Positions 56,768 to 64,000 of a stretch of 64,000 bases of DNA are shown piece after piece. The notes under the pieces are model-generated. The model was given only the letters and a program-made list of their open reading frames with translations, was not told the origin of the DNA and ran no database searches. The first letter of the stretch is position 1; every line of letters begins with the position of its first letter. Made by a program: the position numbers and the translations under genes. Source of the DNA: Haliangium sp963772315 (GTDB lineage: Bacteria > Myxococcota_A > Polyangia > Haliangiales > Haliangiaceae); contig CAVYWJ010000003.1 of assembly GCA_963772315.1 (NCBI GenBank), positions 434,001 to 498,000 on the forward strand, in the 5' to 3' direction.

Positions 56768-56990
56768 TTCGCGAACGGGCCAGTCGCCTCGCGAGGAATC
56801 TCCTCGACGCCGAGGACGGCTTTTTCGTGGGCAAGCGCTAGCTCCTCATGGAGCTCGACCCGCTGTACGCAACTGCCTCTCGTGAGCTTCTGCGTTCTGC
56901 CGGGGTCACGCCTATCCGCCTGGCGCCGATCGTATGCCGGAACGCCTGGGCTGACTTCTTCGCTTCTACGACCGCGAGGTGGCCTGAACG
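56768..56990 (+). mobile_element. Integrase-core transposase remnant
   Basis: One frame reads RNLLDAEDGFFVGKR, a TAG stop, then LLMELDPLYATASRELLRSA and GVTPIRLAP. This is the conserved catalytic-Asp region of IS481/IS3-like DDE transposases (usually D-x-DPLY-x-x-F-REL-x-x-AGV-x-P-x-RLP). A stop replaces the tyrosine (KRYLLM), and the rest of the gene is absent. It lies directly upstream of the actinobacterial-type gene. Confidence 0.65.
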
Positions 56991-57071
56991 CCACGATCGA
57001 GTTTCTGCACATTACGGCATAGGGATTTCAAAAGGCATGGAAGCCGTTCAGATGCCCTATCCGCGACAGCC

Positions 57072-57312
57072 TGTGGACGAGGAGTTGACTTGAGAACATT
57101 ACGTGGCACGCTGAAGGCATGGTGGTCTGGACGGGACCTGGTGCGGAAGATGCCCTGGAGAGTCGCCGCGGTCCCTTGTGCGCGTGACGTGACCCGGATT
57201 GTGACGGATTGTGGACAAGGAGTCGATCATGAGAACACTACGTGGTTTGGTGAAGGCATGCCGGTCCGGACCGGACCTGGTGCGGAAGACGCACCGGAGA
57301 GTCACCGCGGTG
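57072..57312 (+). repeat. Tandem duplication of a gene 5' end
   Basis: About 100 bases at 57072-57172 are repeated at 57210-57312 with an offset of 138-139. Each copy includes an AGGAG RBS, a start codon (TTG at 57090, ATG at 57229) and MRTLRG-x-x-KA...LVRK coding. The first copy is a dead 5' end. Confidence 0.78.
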
Positions 57313-60092
57313 GGACGTGGCGAACGTGCTCGTGGCGGCGGGGCCTGCCGCCGCGCCCGCGGTCGCGGAGCCGTTGGACCGGGTGACCGGATCGTGGAAC
57401 ATGCAAGGCGAGACAGATTCCAATCTCGAGAGCCGCTGGACGGACGATATCCCCGATGCCCTCGACAACGATGGTGTGGAAGTCCTGGCGCTACAGGAAG
57501 CGGGCAACAGACCGCCGCCCGGGACACGCCTGCAGACCGACCGCTTCCGGCCGTCACGCCCGGACGACCCGTCCGAGCCCCGCCCGCCGCCCGGAGTGAC
57601 CGAGTGGCTGTGGAACTACGGCACCGGTACCCGGCCCAGGTGGAGGCACGTCTACTGGGGCAATACCGAGCAGCAGCGCAACGGGCTGGCGATCGTCTCC
57701 CTGGAGCGGGCCCGCGAGGTCGTTCTCCTGAACGTGGACGGACAGTTCGCCGAATATTCGCGCCCCATGATGGGTGTGCGGCTCGGCAACGACTGGTACT
57801 TCAACGCCCACGCGCTGTCCAACGGCCCAAACAGCCCCAACGATGCCGCGGACATCATCGCGACAGCGCGAGCTTTCATGAGGACCCGGCCCGGCGGCGA
57901 GCAATGGGTGGTGCTCGCCGACTTCAACAGGACTCCGGCCCGAATGCTGGCCAGCCTGCAGCGCTACCTCATCGCCACGAACCAGCCGACCCACCAGAGC
58001 GGCAACGTACTCGACTTCATGTATTCGAGCATGAGGAACAGGAACAACAACACGGTGGAGGTCGAGCGCACGGGTATCTCCTCCCGACCACTACATGGTG
58101 CGCTACACCCTAAACGAAGCGTGCAACCCGCGGCAGCGGCGCGCCGCCGCACGTTCGACGGCGGCAGCGGCGGCCAGGGACTGTGACGCTCCGCTACCCG
58201 GGGAGACCTACCGCTTCTTCCCCCGCCACCTGAACAACGCGGTGCTCGCCGACGAGGAGTCCGAGAGCGGTCCCCGGCCGACGGTGAAGAAGCCGACCGG
58301 AGCCGAGACCGAGGCGGTTCAGGTGCGTTTCAGCTCCACGCCCGGCCGTCATCTGCTCGCCCTCGACGACGACTGGTGCCTCACACGCAATCGCGACCCC
58401 GAATCCGGCAACGTCACTCCGATACCCTGCGACCCCGACCTGGACACGTCGCAGTGGGAGCTCCGGCAGGGGCAGATCGTCGCCCCCGGCCAGTCGGGCG
58501 CTCTCCAACCCAGTCCGAACCGGCTCGGCGCGCAGGTGCGGGTCACCACCGGCCTCTACCAGTGGCGCCATGAGCCGTTCGCTCCGCCGAACAAACCGCC
58601 GAACCACGGCGAGCTGCGCAAGCGGGACCTGGCCGTCATGCCGCTGGGCGACTCCATCACCGAGGGTGTCGGCAGCTCGACCGGATCGAGTTATCGGGCC
58701 AAGCTGTTCGGCGATCTCAAGGCGAACGCCAAGAGCGTGGACTTCGTCGGCTCGCAGCGGTCCGGACAGTTGCCCGATCTCGACCACGAGGGGCACAGCG
58801 GCTGGACGATCGCCCAGATCGCGCAGGCTGCGGACGCGGCGGTGCCGGCGACCCGGCCGAACGTCGTGGTGCTGCACGCCGGCACCAACGATATGGACCG
58901 GGGGCAGCAGAACGGGGCGGCCGGCCGACTGGACGGCCTGATCGATCAGATCCTGGACGACTCCCCCGGTACAACGTTCTTGGTCGCCACCCTCGTGCCG
59001 TCCACCAACCGGACAACGCAGGCTCGGATCACCGCCTTCAACCAGGAAATCCGCGACCTGGTCCGCCGCCGCCAGAGCGCCGGTGAACGGGTCGCGCTGG
59101 TCAACATGTCCGCCGTGACCACGGCGGACCTCGCCGACGGCCTGCATCCCAACGACGCCGGCTACCGCAAGATGGCCGACGCGTTCTTCAAGGCCGTCGC
59201 CGACGCGGCGGAGCACGGGTGGATCCAGGCGCCGTCCGGCGGAACCCGTCCGACCTGCCCCGCCCCCGGCGGCCGGTGGGTCCCGCTCGGGCAGATCGCC
59301 TCCGGCACCGGCGCCGCCACCGGGCCCCGCGTCCGGTTTGCCGACATCGACGGCGACGGCAAGGACGACTACCTGGTCGTCGGCATCAAGGGCGAGATCG
59401 ACGCCTGGCGCAACATCGGCGGCGACCAGAACGGCCGCTCCGGCTGGACGCCGATGGGCCGCATCGCGTCCGGTACGGGCCTGCAGGGCACCGTCCTCCT
59501 GTCCGACATCGACGCCGACAACAAGGCCGACTACCTGGTCGTCGGCTCCAAGGGCGAGGTGCACGCATGGCGGAACACCGGCGGTGACAAAGACGGGCGG
59601 GCCGGCTGGGTGCCCCGAGGGCAGATAGCGACCGGTGTCGGCAGTCAGGGCTGGGGCAACATCGTGTTCGCCGACATCAACGGCGACCGCCGCGCCGACT
59701 ATCTGACGGTGAGCAGGACCAACGCCGTGTCCGCGTGGGTGAACATCGGCGGTGACAAGGACGGGCGAGCGGGCTGGATCCCGCGCGGGCAGATCGCCCA
59801 GGGCGTCGGCACGCCCAACGACCAGGTCGTCTTCGCCGACGTCACCTGCGACCGCGATGCCGACTATCTACTGCTCGACCCCGCTGGCCAGCTCAGCGCC
59901 TGGCGCAACATCGGCGGTGACAAGGACGGGCGAGCGGGTTGGGTGTCGATGGGCCGCATCGCAGCGGGCGTCGGCGCCGCGGGAGCGATCCAGCTCGCCG
60001 ACGTCAACGGCGACGGCCTCGACGACTATCTCGTCGTGGGCGAGAACGGAGCGGTGCAGGCCTGGCTGAACAACGGCGGTGATCCGCCGTAG
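57229..60092 (+). pseudogene. Secreted EEP nuclease-like + SGNH hydrolase + VCBS/FG-GAP repeat protein, two frameshifts
   Basis: Starts MRTLRGLVKACRSGPDLVRK (ATG 57229, RBS AAGGAG), then shifts frame inside the signal peptide to VANVLVAAGPAAAPAVAEP. Residues about 40-290 have an endonuclease/exonuclease/phosphatase fold (GSWNMQGETDSNLESRW, LALQEAGN, WVVLADFNRTP). After another shift at about 58085 comes a lectin-like segment, then an SGNH hydrolase (LAVMPLGDSITEGVGSS, VVLHAGTNDM, GLHPNDAGYRKMADA). Four or five VCBS repeats follow (GDGKDDYLVVGIKGEIDAWR, NGDRRADYL). The architecture and sequence style match Streptomyces proteins, so the gene was probably acquired. A transposase scar and duplicated 5' end flank it. 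Confidence 0.83.
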
Positions 60093-60095
60093 CAC

Positions 60096-60144
60096 GCCCC
60101 GGGCCGTTCCACTGCCGTTGTACGCGGCAGTGGACGCCCGGGGC
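60096..60144 (+). terminator. Long hairpin after the SGNH/VCBS gene
   Basis: The left arm GCCCCGGGCCGTTCCACTGC pairs with the right arm GCAGTGGACGCCCGGGGC around a short loop, starting about 3 bases after the stop. One of the strongest inverted repeats noticed in the window. It lacks a T-run, as is common for actinobacterial terminators, and it may have arrived with the gene. Confidence 0.75.
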
Positions 60145-60246
60145 CGCCCCCGCGCGTTCCGGCGACGGGTCGGCTGCCACTGGTGGCGTCCACCACAAGA
60201 CCTGCGGCAAGCCAGCCAACGGCTGGGTCGTGTTGGCAAAGCAGCC

Positions 60247-60969
60247 CTACGCCGGGATGGACTCGAGCGCGATGGTGATCTGCTCGGTGTTCACGTGGCA
60301 CTCGTCGGCCGTGACCTCGACCATCTCCAGCACCACTGCGCTGTAGCCCTCGCCGCGGATGGTGATGGTGTACACGCCAGGCCGTTCGAATGCGCCGACA
60401 TACGTGCCCGGGATGCTGCCTGAAGCATTGCCGCCGAGCACTTCCTCGTAGTCGCCATCGCGGAGCACGACCTCGGCCGCGATGGGCTCGCCCGTGAGCG
60501 CGTCTTTGATGACCACGACCAGACCAGGTTCGATGCTGGGCGTGCACGGAGGAGGCAGCAACGGCTGCAGCGGCACTTCGAGCTGCTCGGTGATGACATG
60601 GCATTCGTCGGCGCGCACCTCGACGTCTTGGATGGTCACCAGATCATAGCCCGGGCTGCTGACCTGGATGTCGTAGAAGCCCGGACGCTCCCATGCGGCT
60701 GCATAGAGGCCCTGCTCGCCACCGATCGTATCCGGCCCCACGGTCTCGGTGTAATTGCCATCGGTCAGCGTGATCGTGGCCGGAATGGGGATTCTTCCGT
60801 TCCACGCGTCCACGACCGTGATCATCAGACCAGCATGAGCTTCATCGGTGCAGCCGGGCTCGGGCGGATCTTCCGTCTCCAGGACGCAGCCAGGGCCCAC
60901 GCCAGCCAGCAGGCCGGCCATGAGCAGGGGACGAACAGAGCGATGAACGAGAGCAACTAGGCGTTGCAT
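60247..60969 (-). CDS. Lipoprotein with two carboxypeptidase-regulatory-like repeats
   Basis: 240 residues from ATG 60969 (MQRLVALVHRSVRPLLMAGL), RBS GGAGG. Lipobox GPGC follows. Two homologous beta-sandwich repeats (LMITVVDAWNGRIPIPATIT...DIQVSSPGYDLVTIQDVEV; LVVVIKDALTGEPIAAEVVL...TITIRGEGYSAVVLEMVEV) each end in DECHV-x-TEQ. These resemble CarboxypepD_reg domains, which mediate protein or sugar contacts outside the cell. Convergent with the acquired gene to its left. Confidence 0.85.
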   Translation of the reverse strand: MQRLVALVHRSVRPLLMAGLLAGVGPGCVLETEDPPEPGCTDEAHAGLMITVVDAWNGRIPIPATITLTDGNYTETVGPDTIGGEQGLYAAAWERPGFYDIQVSSPGYDLVTIQDVEVRADECHVITEQLEVPLQPLLPPPCTPSIEPGLVVVIKDALTGEPIAAEVVLRDGDYEEVLGGNASGSIPGTYVGAFERPGVYTITIRGEGYSAVVLEMVEVTADECHVNTEQITIALESIPA

Positions 60970-61289
60970 GATAGTTCCTCCAGCCCGCCGGTGAGCAAGG
61001 AGCATGCCACGGAGGCGCAATCCGCGCGGGCACGGGGCAGGAGTTGCTCAGCTGGCTGCGAGGCCGACCGCGCAGGCGCGTCATCGGTGTTGGTCAAGTC
61101 ACGCGCAGGGCTGCTATGTCCGCGAGCGTGCAATGCCATGGTCGGCAGGGACACTGCGTGGCGCGCCGACCGGCGGCCCGCAAGATCTGTGCTGCGGCCC
61201 GGCCACTGGCCAGCCTGCCAGCGCTCGCCATCGCGAAAACATGACGTGCTGGCACAGCGCGGACTCAAAAATCCGAGAGTATCGCGGGC
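60970..61289. other. Intergenic region, no gene seen
   Basis: No supported frame on either strand between the lipoprotein start and the aminotransferase end. It may hold the promoter of the lipoprotein. Confidence 0.3.
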
Positions 61290-62681
61290 TCACGGGCCGG
61301 CCGGGAGTGTCGGAGGCGGATCATCCTGCCGTCCGTCCATGATCTCGCCGGGCAGCACGAACCACCGCAGCGCTTCGAAATCGTCCGACAGCGGCGGATC
61401 GGCGGGCGCGCGGTCGTCGCGGACGTCCGTCGCCACTGTCTCGATGATCCTCCGGGCGGCGTCGAGGTAACTGGGCAGCGCCCACTCCGGCTCGCTCGCG
61501 TGGTGCGAGCGGGAGCCCAGACGGCCGCCGCGATAGCTTAGATCTGTGAGCCGCATGCATAGATCTGGATTGCTCTTGTGGTGGCGCCACTGTCCGGTCT
61601 GCGGGCAAAACTCGTAATGCGGCAGCAGCTTCCAGCCGTGATTGGCGACCATGTGGACCGACTGGACGATAAAATCGAACACGGTCTCGGAGATGAAGTA
61701 GTTCAAGTTGACGCGCACCCAGCCGGGCTTGACGCCCTCACTGCCGCGGATGATCTCCCGCTCGAACTCCTTGGACCGCGTGAGGTCAATGCCGAGCAGC
61801 CGGTGACCGTATGGACCGGCGCACGAGCACCCTCCGCGTGCCTGGATGCCGAACAGATCGTTGAGCACGGCGACCACGAAGTTGTGGTGCAAGTACCGGT
61901 TACCATGGCTGACCATGAAGCTCACAATCGACAGCCGCCACGCATCCGGGTTGCCCAGGATGCGCAGGTTGGCGTTCTGCCGCCATGACTCGATTGCGCG
62001 CTGGATGAAGTCGCGCTCGCGGCGCTGGATGTTGCGGTGCCCGACCGCCTCCTTGAGTTGGAACGCCAGCCCGGCGCGGATCGACCCGATGATCGCGGGC
62101 GTGCCGCCCTCCTCGCGGTGGATGGGATCGGCGAGATAGCGGTGCTCGACCGGACCAACGTACGCCACCGTGCCGCCACCGGGAATGACGGGCACACGAT
62201 TCTTGAACAGGTAACGCTTGGCGATGAGGACTCCCGGCGAGTCCGGGCCGCCGATGAACTTGTGCGGCGACAGGAAGATCGCGTCCTTGTAGGCCAGGTG
62301 GCCATCAGGGTCGTCGTCGCGCATGTTCATTTCAATGTTGACGTATGGGGCAGCGGCGGCGAAGTCCCAGAACGACAGCGCGCCGTGTCGGTGGAGCAGC
62401 ACCGTTATGTTGCGGGTGTCCGAACCGATCCCGGTGACGTTGGAGGCAGCCGAGAAGCTGCCCGGTGCCCGAGGCCTCGGTATGCGTGTTGGCATACAAC
62501 GGCATCACCTCGTGGCGGATGAAGTCCTCAATGAACTGCAGCGACCGCCCCGAGGCGGTGTAGTCCGCGTAGGTCACCCGCCGCGGGCCGTACGGCCCTC
62601 GATGACTTGATCCTCGCCTATAATCGAGTCTCGGATCGTCTCGATCAGCCGCTGGGCACTCTGCTCGTCAATGCTGCTCAT
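61290..62681 (-). pseudogene. Aminotransferase class V (cysteine-desulfurase-like) with internal deletion
   Basis: Starts MSSIDEQSAQRLIETIRDSI (ATG 62681). One base is missing at about 62595, and the frame continues VTYADYTASGRSLQFIEDFI and LYANTHTEASGTG. Then about 100 codons are missing, at about 62460, and a third frame resumes as FSAASNVTGIGSDTRNITVL. This includes the PLP-lysine motif FLSPHKFIGGPDSPGVL, GGCSCAGPYGHRLL, and an acidic C-terminus. The family acts on sulfur or selenium amino acids or kynurenine-like substrates. The missing part includes the N-terminal PLP-phosphate region, so the protein is probably inactive. Confidence 0.8.
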
Positions 62682-62877
62682 GATGTCACCAGAATCTAGT
62701 GGTTAAATCTATATAATGAAGTTTGCCTCCTACCGGCAGCTTGTCCAGCCAACGAGGCCCTGGTATATTATCCGATTCGCCTCGTTGCGCCGACCCAAGG
62801 GCACACTGCTGCGCCACAACGCGCTCCGGCTCGAGCTGCTTTCACCGCTCGAATTGGTGAGGAGCCATCAACCCGCC

Positions 62878-63288
62878 CTACCCTGCGCCTACCTCCCCTC
62901 CCGGCACCTTCGCAATCACCTTAATCTCAAAATCAAACCCATACAGCCAAGTCACGCCGACCCCCGTCAGCGTCGGATGCGGCGCCTCACCCCAATACTC
63001 ACCCACTATCTTCCAGATCGTTTCGAACTTGGACGCGGGATCGACGATGAAGACGGTGACGTCGACGACGTCTTCGAACGTGCAGCCTGCGGCGCTCAGG
63101 ATCGCATTTAGGTTCTCGAACGCCAGCCGGACTTGCGCCTCCAGGTTGGGTTCGGGGGAGCCGTCGGGGTGGCTGCCCACTTGACCCGAGACGAATAGAA
63201 AGCCGTTCGAGCGGATTGCCGGCGAGTATCGGTTGCGCTCGTACAGCGCCTGGCGGCCGGCTGGAAAGACCACATCACGTTTGGACAT
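62878..63288 (-). CDS. RidA/YjgF-family protein
   Basis: 136 residues starting MSKRDVVFPAGRQALYERNR, without a strong RBS. Contains the family core SNGFLFVSGQVGSHPDGSPE, NLEAQVRLAFENLNAILSAA and DVVDVTVFIVDPASKFE. The arginine that RidA enzymes use to deaminate enamines (usually in an (A/P)R-x-x-V-x-V strand) is not seen; the matching segment reads HPTLTGVGVTWLYG. It may therefore belong to a non-catalytic or differently active Rid subfamily. Divergent from the LysR gene, 128 bases apart. Confidence 0.88.
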   Translation of the reverse strand: MSKRDVVFPAGRQALYERNRYSPAIRSNGFLFVSGQVGSHPDGSPEPNLEAQVRLAFENLNAILSAAGCTFEDVVDVTVFIVDPASKFETIWKIVGEYWGEAPHPTLTGVGVTWLYGFDFEIKVIAKVPGGEVGAG

Positions 63289-63416
63289 GTGCCAAGTTCC
63301 CTCAGAAAAAAGATTGCGAACGCGAGGACTTTAGGCGGCCGACGTCTTCCAAATAAACACGCAAGACGCACAATCACTGTTTGTCCTAGCCAAACAATCC
63401 CAGATCGGGAGGTCGG

Positions 63417-64000
63417 ATGGATCGCTTCGATGCTCTGCAAGTCTTCGCCCGTGTCGTGGAGGCCGGCAGCTTCACGAAGGCGGCGCAGACGCTGCACATA
63501 AGCAAGACCACCGTGACACAACTCGTGCAGCAGTTGGAGGCGCGGTTGCGGGTCAAGCTACTGAACCGCACCACGCGTCAGGTGAAGGTGACCGCTGATG
63601 GCGCGGCCTACTACAAGCGGGTCGTGCAACTGCTGGCCGATCTCGAGGATGCGGACAGCAGTGTTTCTGGGGCGTCCGCCCAGCCGAAGGGTCGCTTGCG
63701 CGTGGATGTGCCGAGTCCGCTCGCCCGGATGCTGCTGATGCCAGCGCTGCCGGCGTTTCATGCGCGTTATCCCGAAATACAGCTGCACATGGGCGTCAGC
63801 GATCGAAACGTCAACGTGATCGGGGATAACGTGGATTGCGTGGTGCGCGGTGGAGAGCTCACCGATCTTTCTCTTGTGGCGCGTCGCGTGGGTGAGCTTG
63901 CACTCGGCGTCTACGCAGCCCCAAGTTATCTGGCACATGCCGGACGGCCATCTCATCCGCGTGAGCTGGAAGGCACTCACCACCGCATCGTGGGCTTCCT
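63417..64000 (+). CDS. LysR-family transcriptional regulator (3' end outside window)
   Basis: 194 codons from ATG 63417 (MDRFDALQVFARVVEAGSFT), RBS GGGAGG. N-terminal winged HTH (KAAQTLHISKTTVTQLVQQL). The effector-binding domain begins GRLRVDVPSPLARMLLMPAL and continues to the window edge with no stop. Typical of LysR regulators that control a divergent gene, here the Rid-family gene. The effector is unknown. Confidence 0.92.
   Translation, partial: MDRFDALQVFARVVEAGSFTKAAQTLHISKTTVTQLVQQLEARLRVKLLNRTTRQVKVTADGAAYYKRVVQLLADLEDADSSVSGASAQPKGRLRVDVPSPLARMLLMPALPAFHARYPEIQLHMGVSDRNVNVIGDNVDCVVRGGELTDLSLVARRVGELALGVYAAPSYLAHAGRPSHPRELEGTHHRIVGF

Overview
The window is high-GC DNA that reads as a myxobacterium (Myxococcota, possibly Haliangiales, Nannocystales or Polyangiales). 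This is inferred from gene content, not from a marker gene. The signs are Ser/Thr kinases fused to TPR or AAA modules, a sigma-54 activator, a SitA-type toxin with its immunity gene, a DUF4157 fragment, many lipoproteins with Cys-rich or beta-repeat domains, and a myxobacterial-style sigma-70 factor. No rRNA, tRNA or CRISPR array was seen.

Layout. 1-10 kb: a 3'-cut hydroxyacid-oxoacid transhydrogenase and a frameshifted SDR, a broken beta-helix protein, a DUF4153 membrane protein, a diadenylate cyclase fused to a YbbR domain, a GFA-family protein with an upstream fossil copy, a 22-bp tandem array and a serine beta-lactamase-like protein. 10-15 kb: a decayed accessory island with a DUF6940-like pseudogene, an orphan immunity-gene fossil, a broken SitA toxin with an intact immunity gene, a duplicated leader and an IS1634-like transposase remnant. 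15-21 kb: a kinase-TPR protein, a sigma-54 activator and secreted proteins. 21-25 kb: an Eco57I-like methylase interrupted by a 326-bp MITE-like element, an RCC1 fragment and a frameshifted AarF kinase. 25-36 kb: an intact block with Tag, a TlpA-like lipoprotein, mannitol dehydrogenase and a polyol ABC transporter, then a lipoprotein and a metallophosphatase. 36-38.6 kb: a mosaic of gene fragments that includes a second, truncated MITE copy and a DUF4157 fragment. 38.6-46 kb: an NmrA/SnoaL pair, a GH2-AbfB lipoprotein, an epimerase remnant with a divergent AraC regulator, and Cys-rich secreted proteins. 46-56 kb: a sigma factor split by one TGA codon beside a frameshifted kinase-AAA gene, carbohydrate-binding and sialidase fragments, a SEC-C protein and a protein with a 333-bp internal duplication. 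56-60 kb: a transposase scar beside an actinobacterial-looking nuclease-SGNH-VCBS gene. 60-64 kb: a lipoprotein, a deleted class-V aminotransferase, a Rid-like protein and a LysR regulator cut by the window edge.

The clearest working unit is the minus-strand operon smoE-smoF-smoG-smoK-mtlK (32.5 to 26.8 kb): import of a sugar alcohol and its oxidation. Housekeeping-like and operon genes are intact, whereas about twenty accessory genes carry frameshifts, truncations or in-frame stops. The most novel-looking signals are the MITE-like element with its target duplication, the toxin/immunity island with a fossil immunity gene and duplicated leader, and the CdaA-CdaR fusion. Several frameshifts lie at homopolymers, so assembly error must be excluded before individual genes are called dead.
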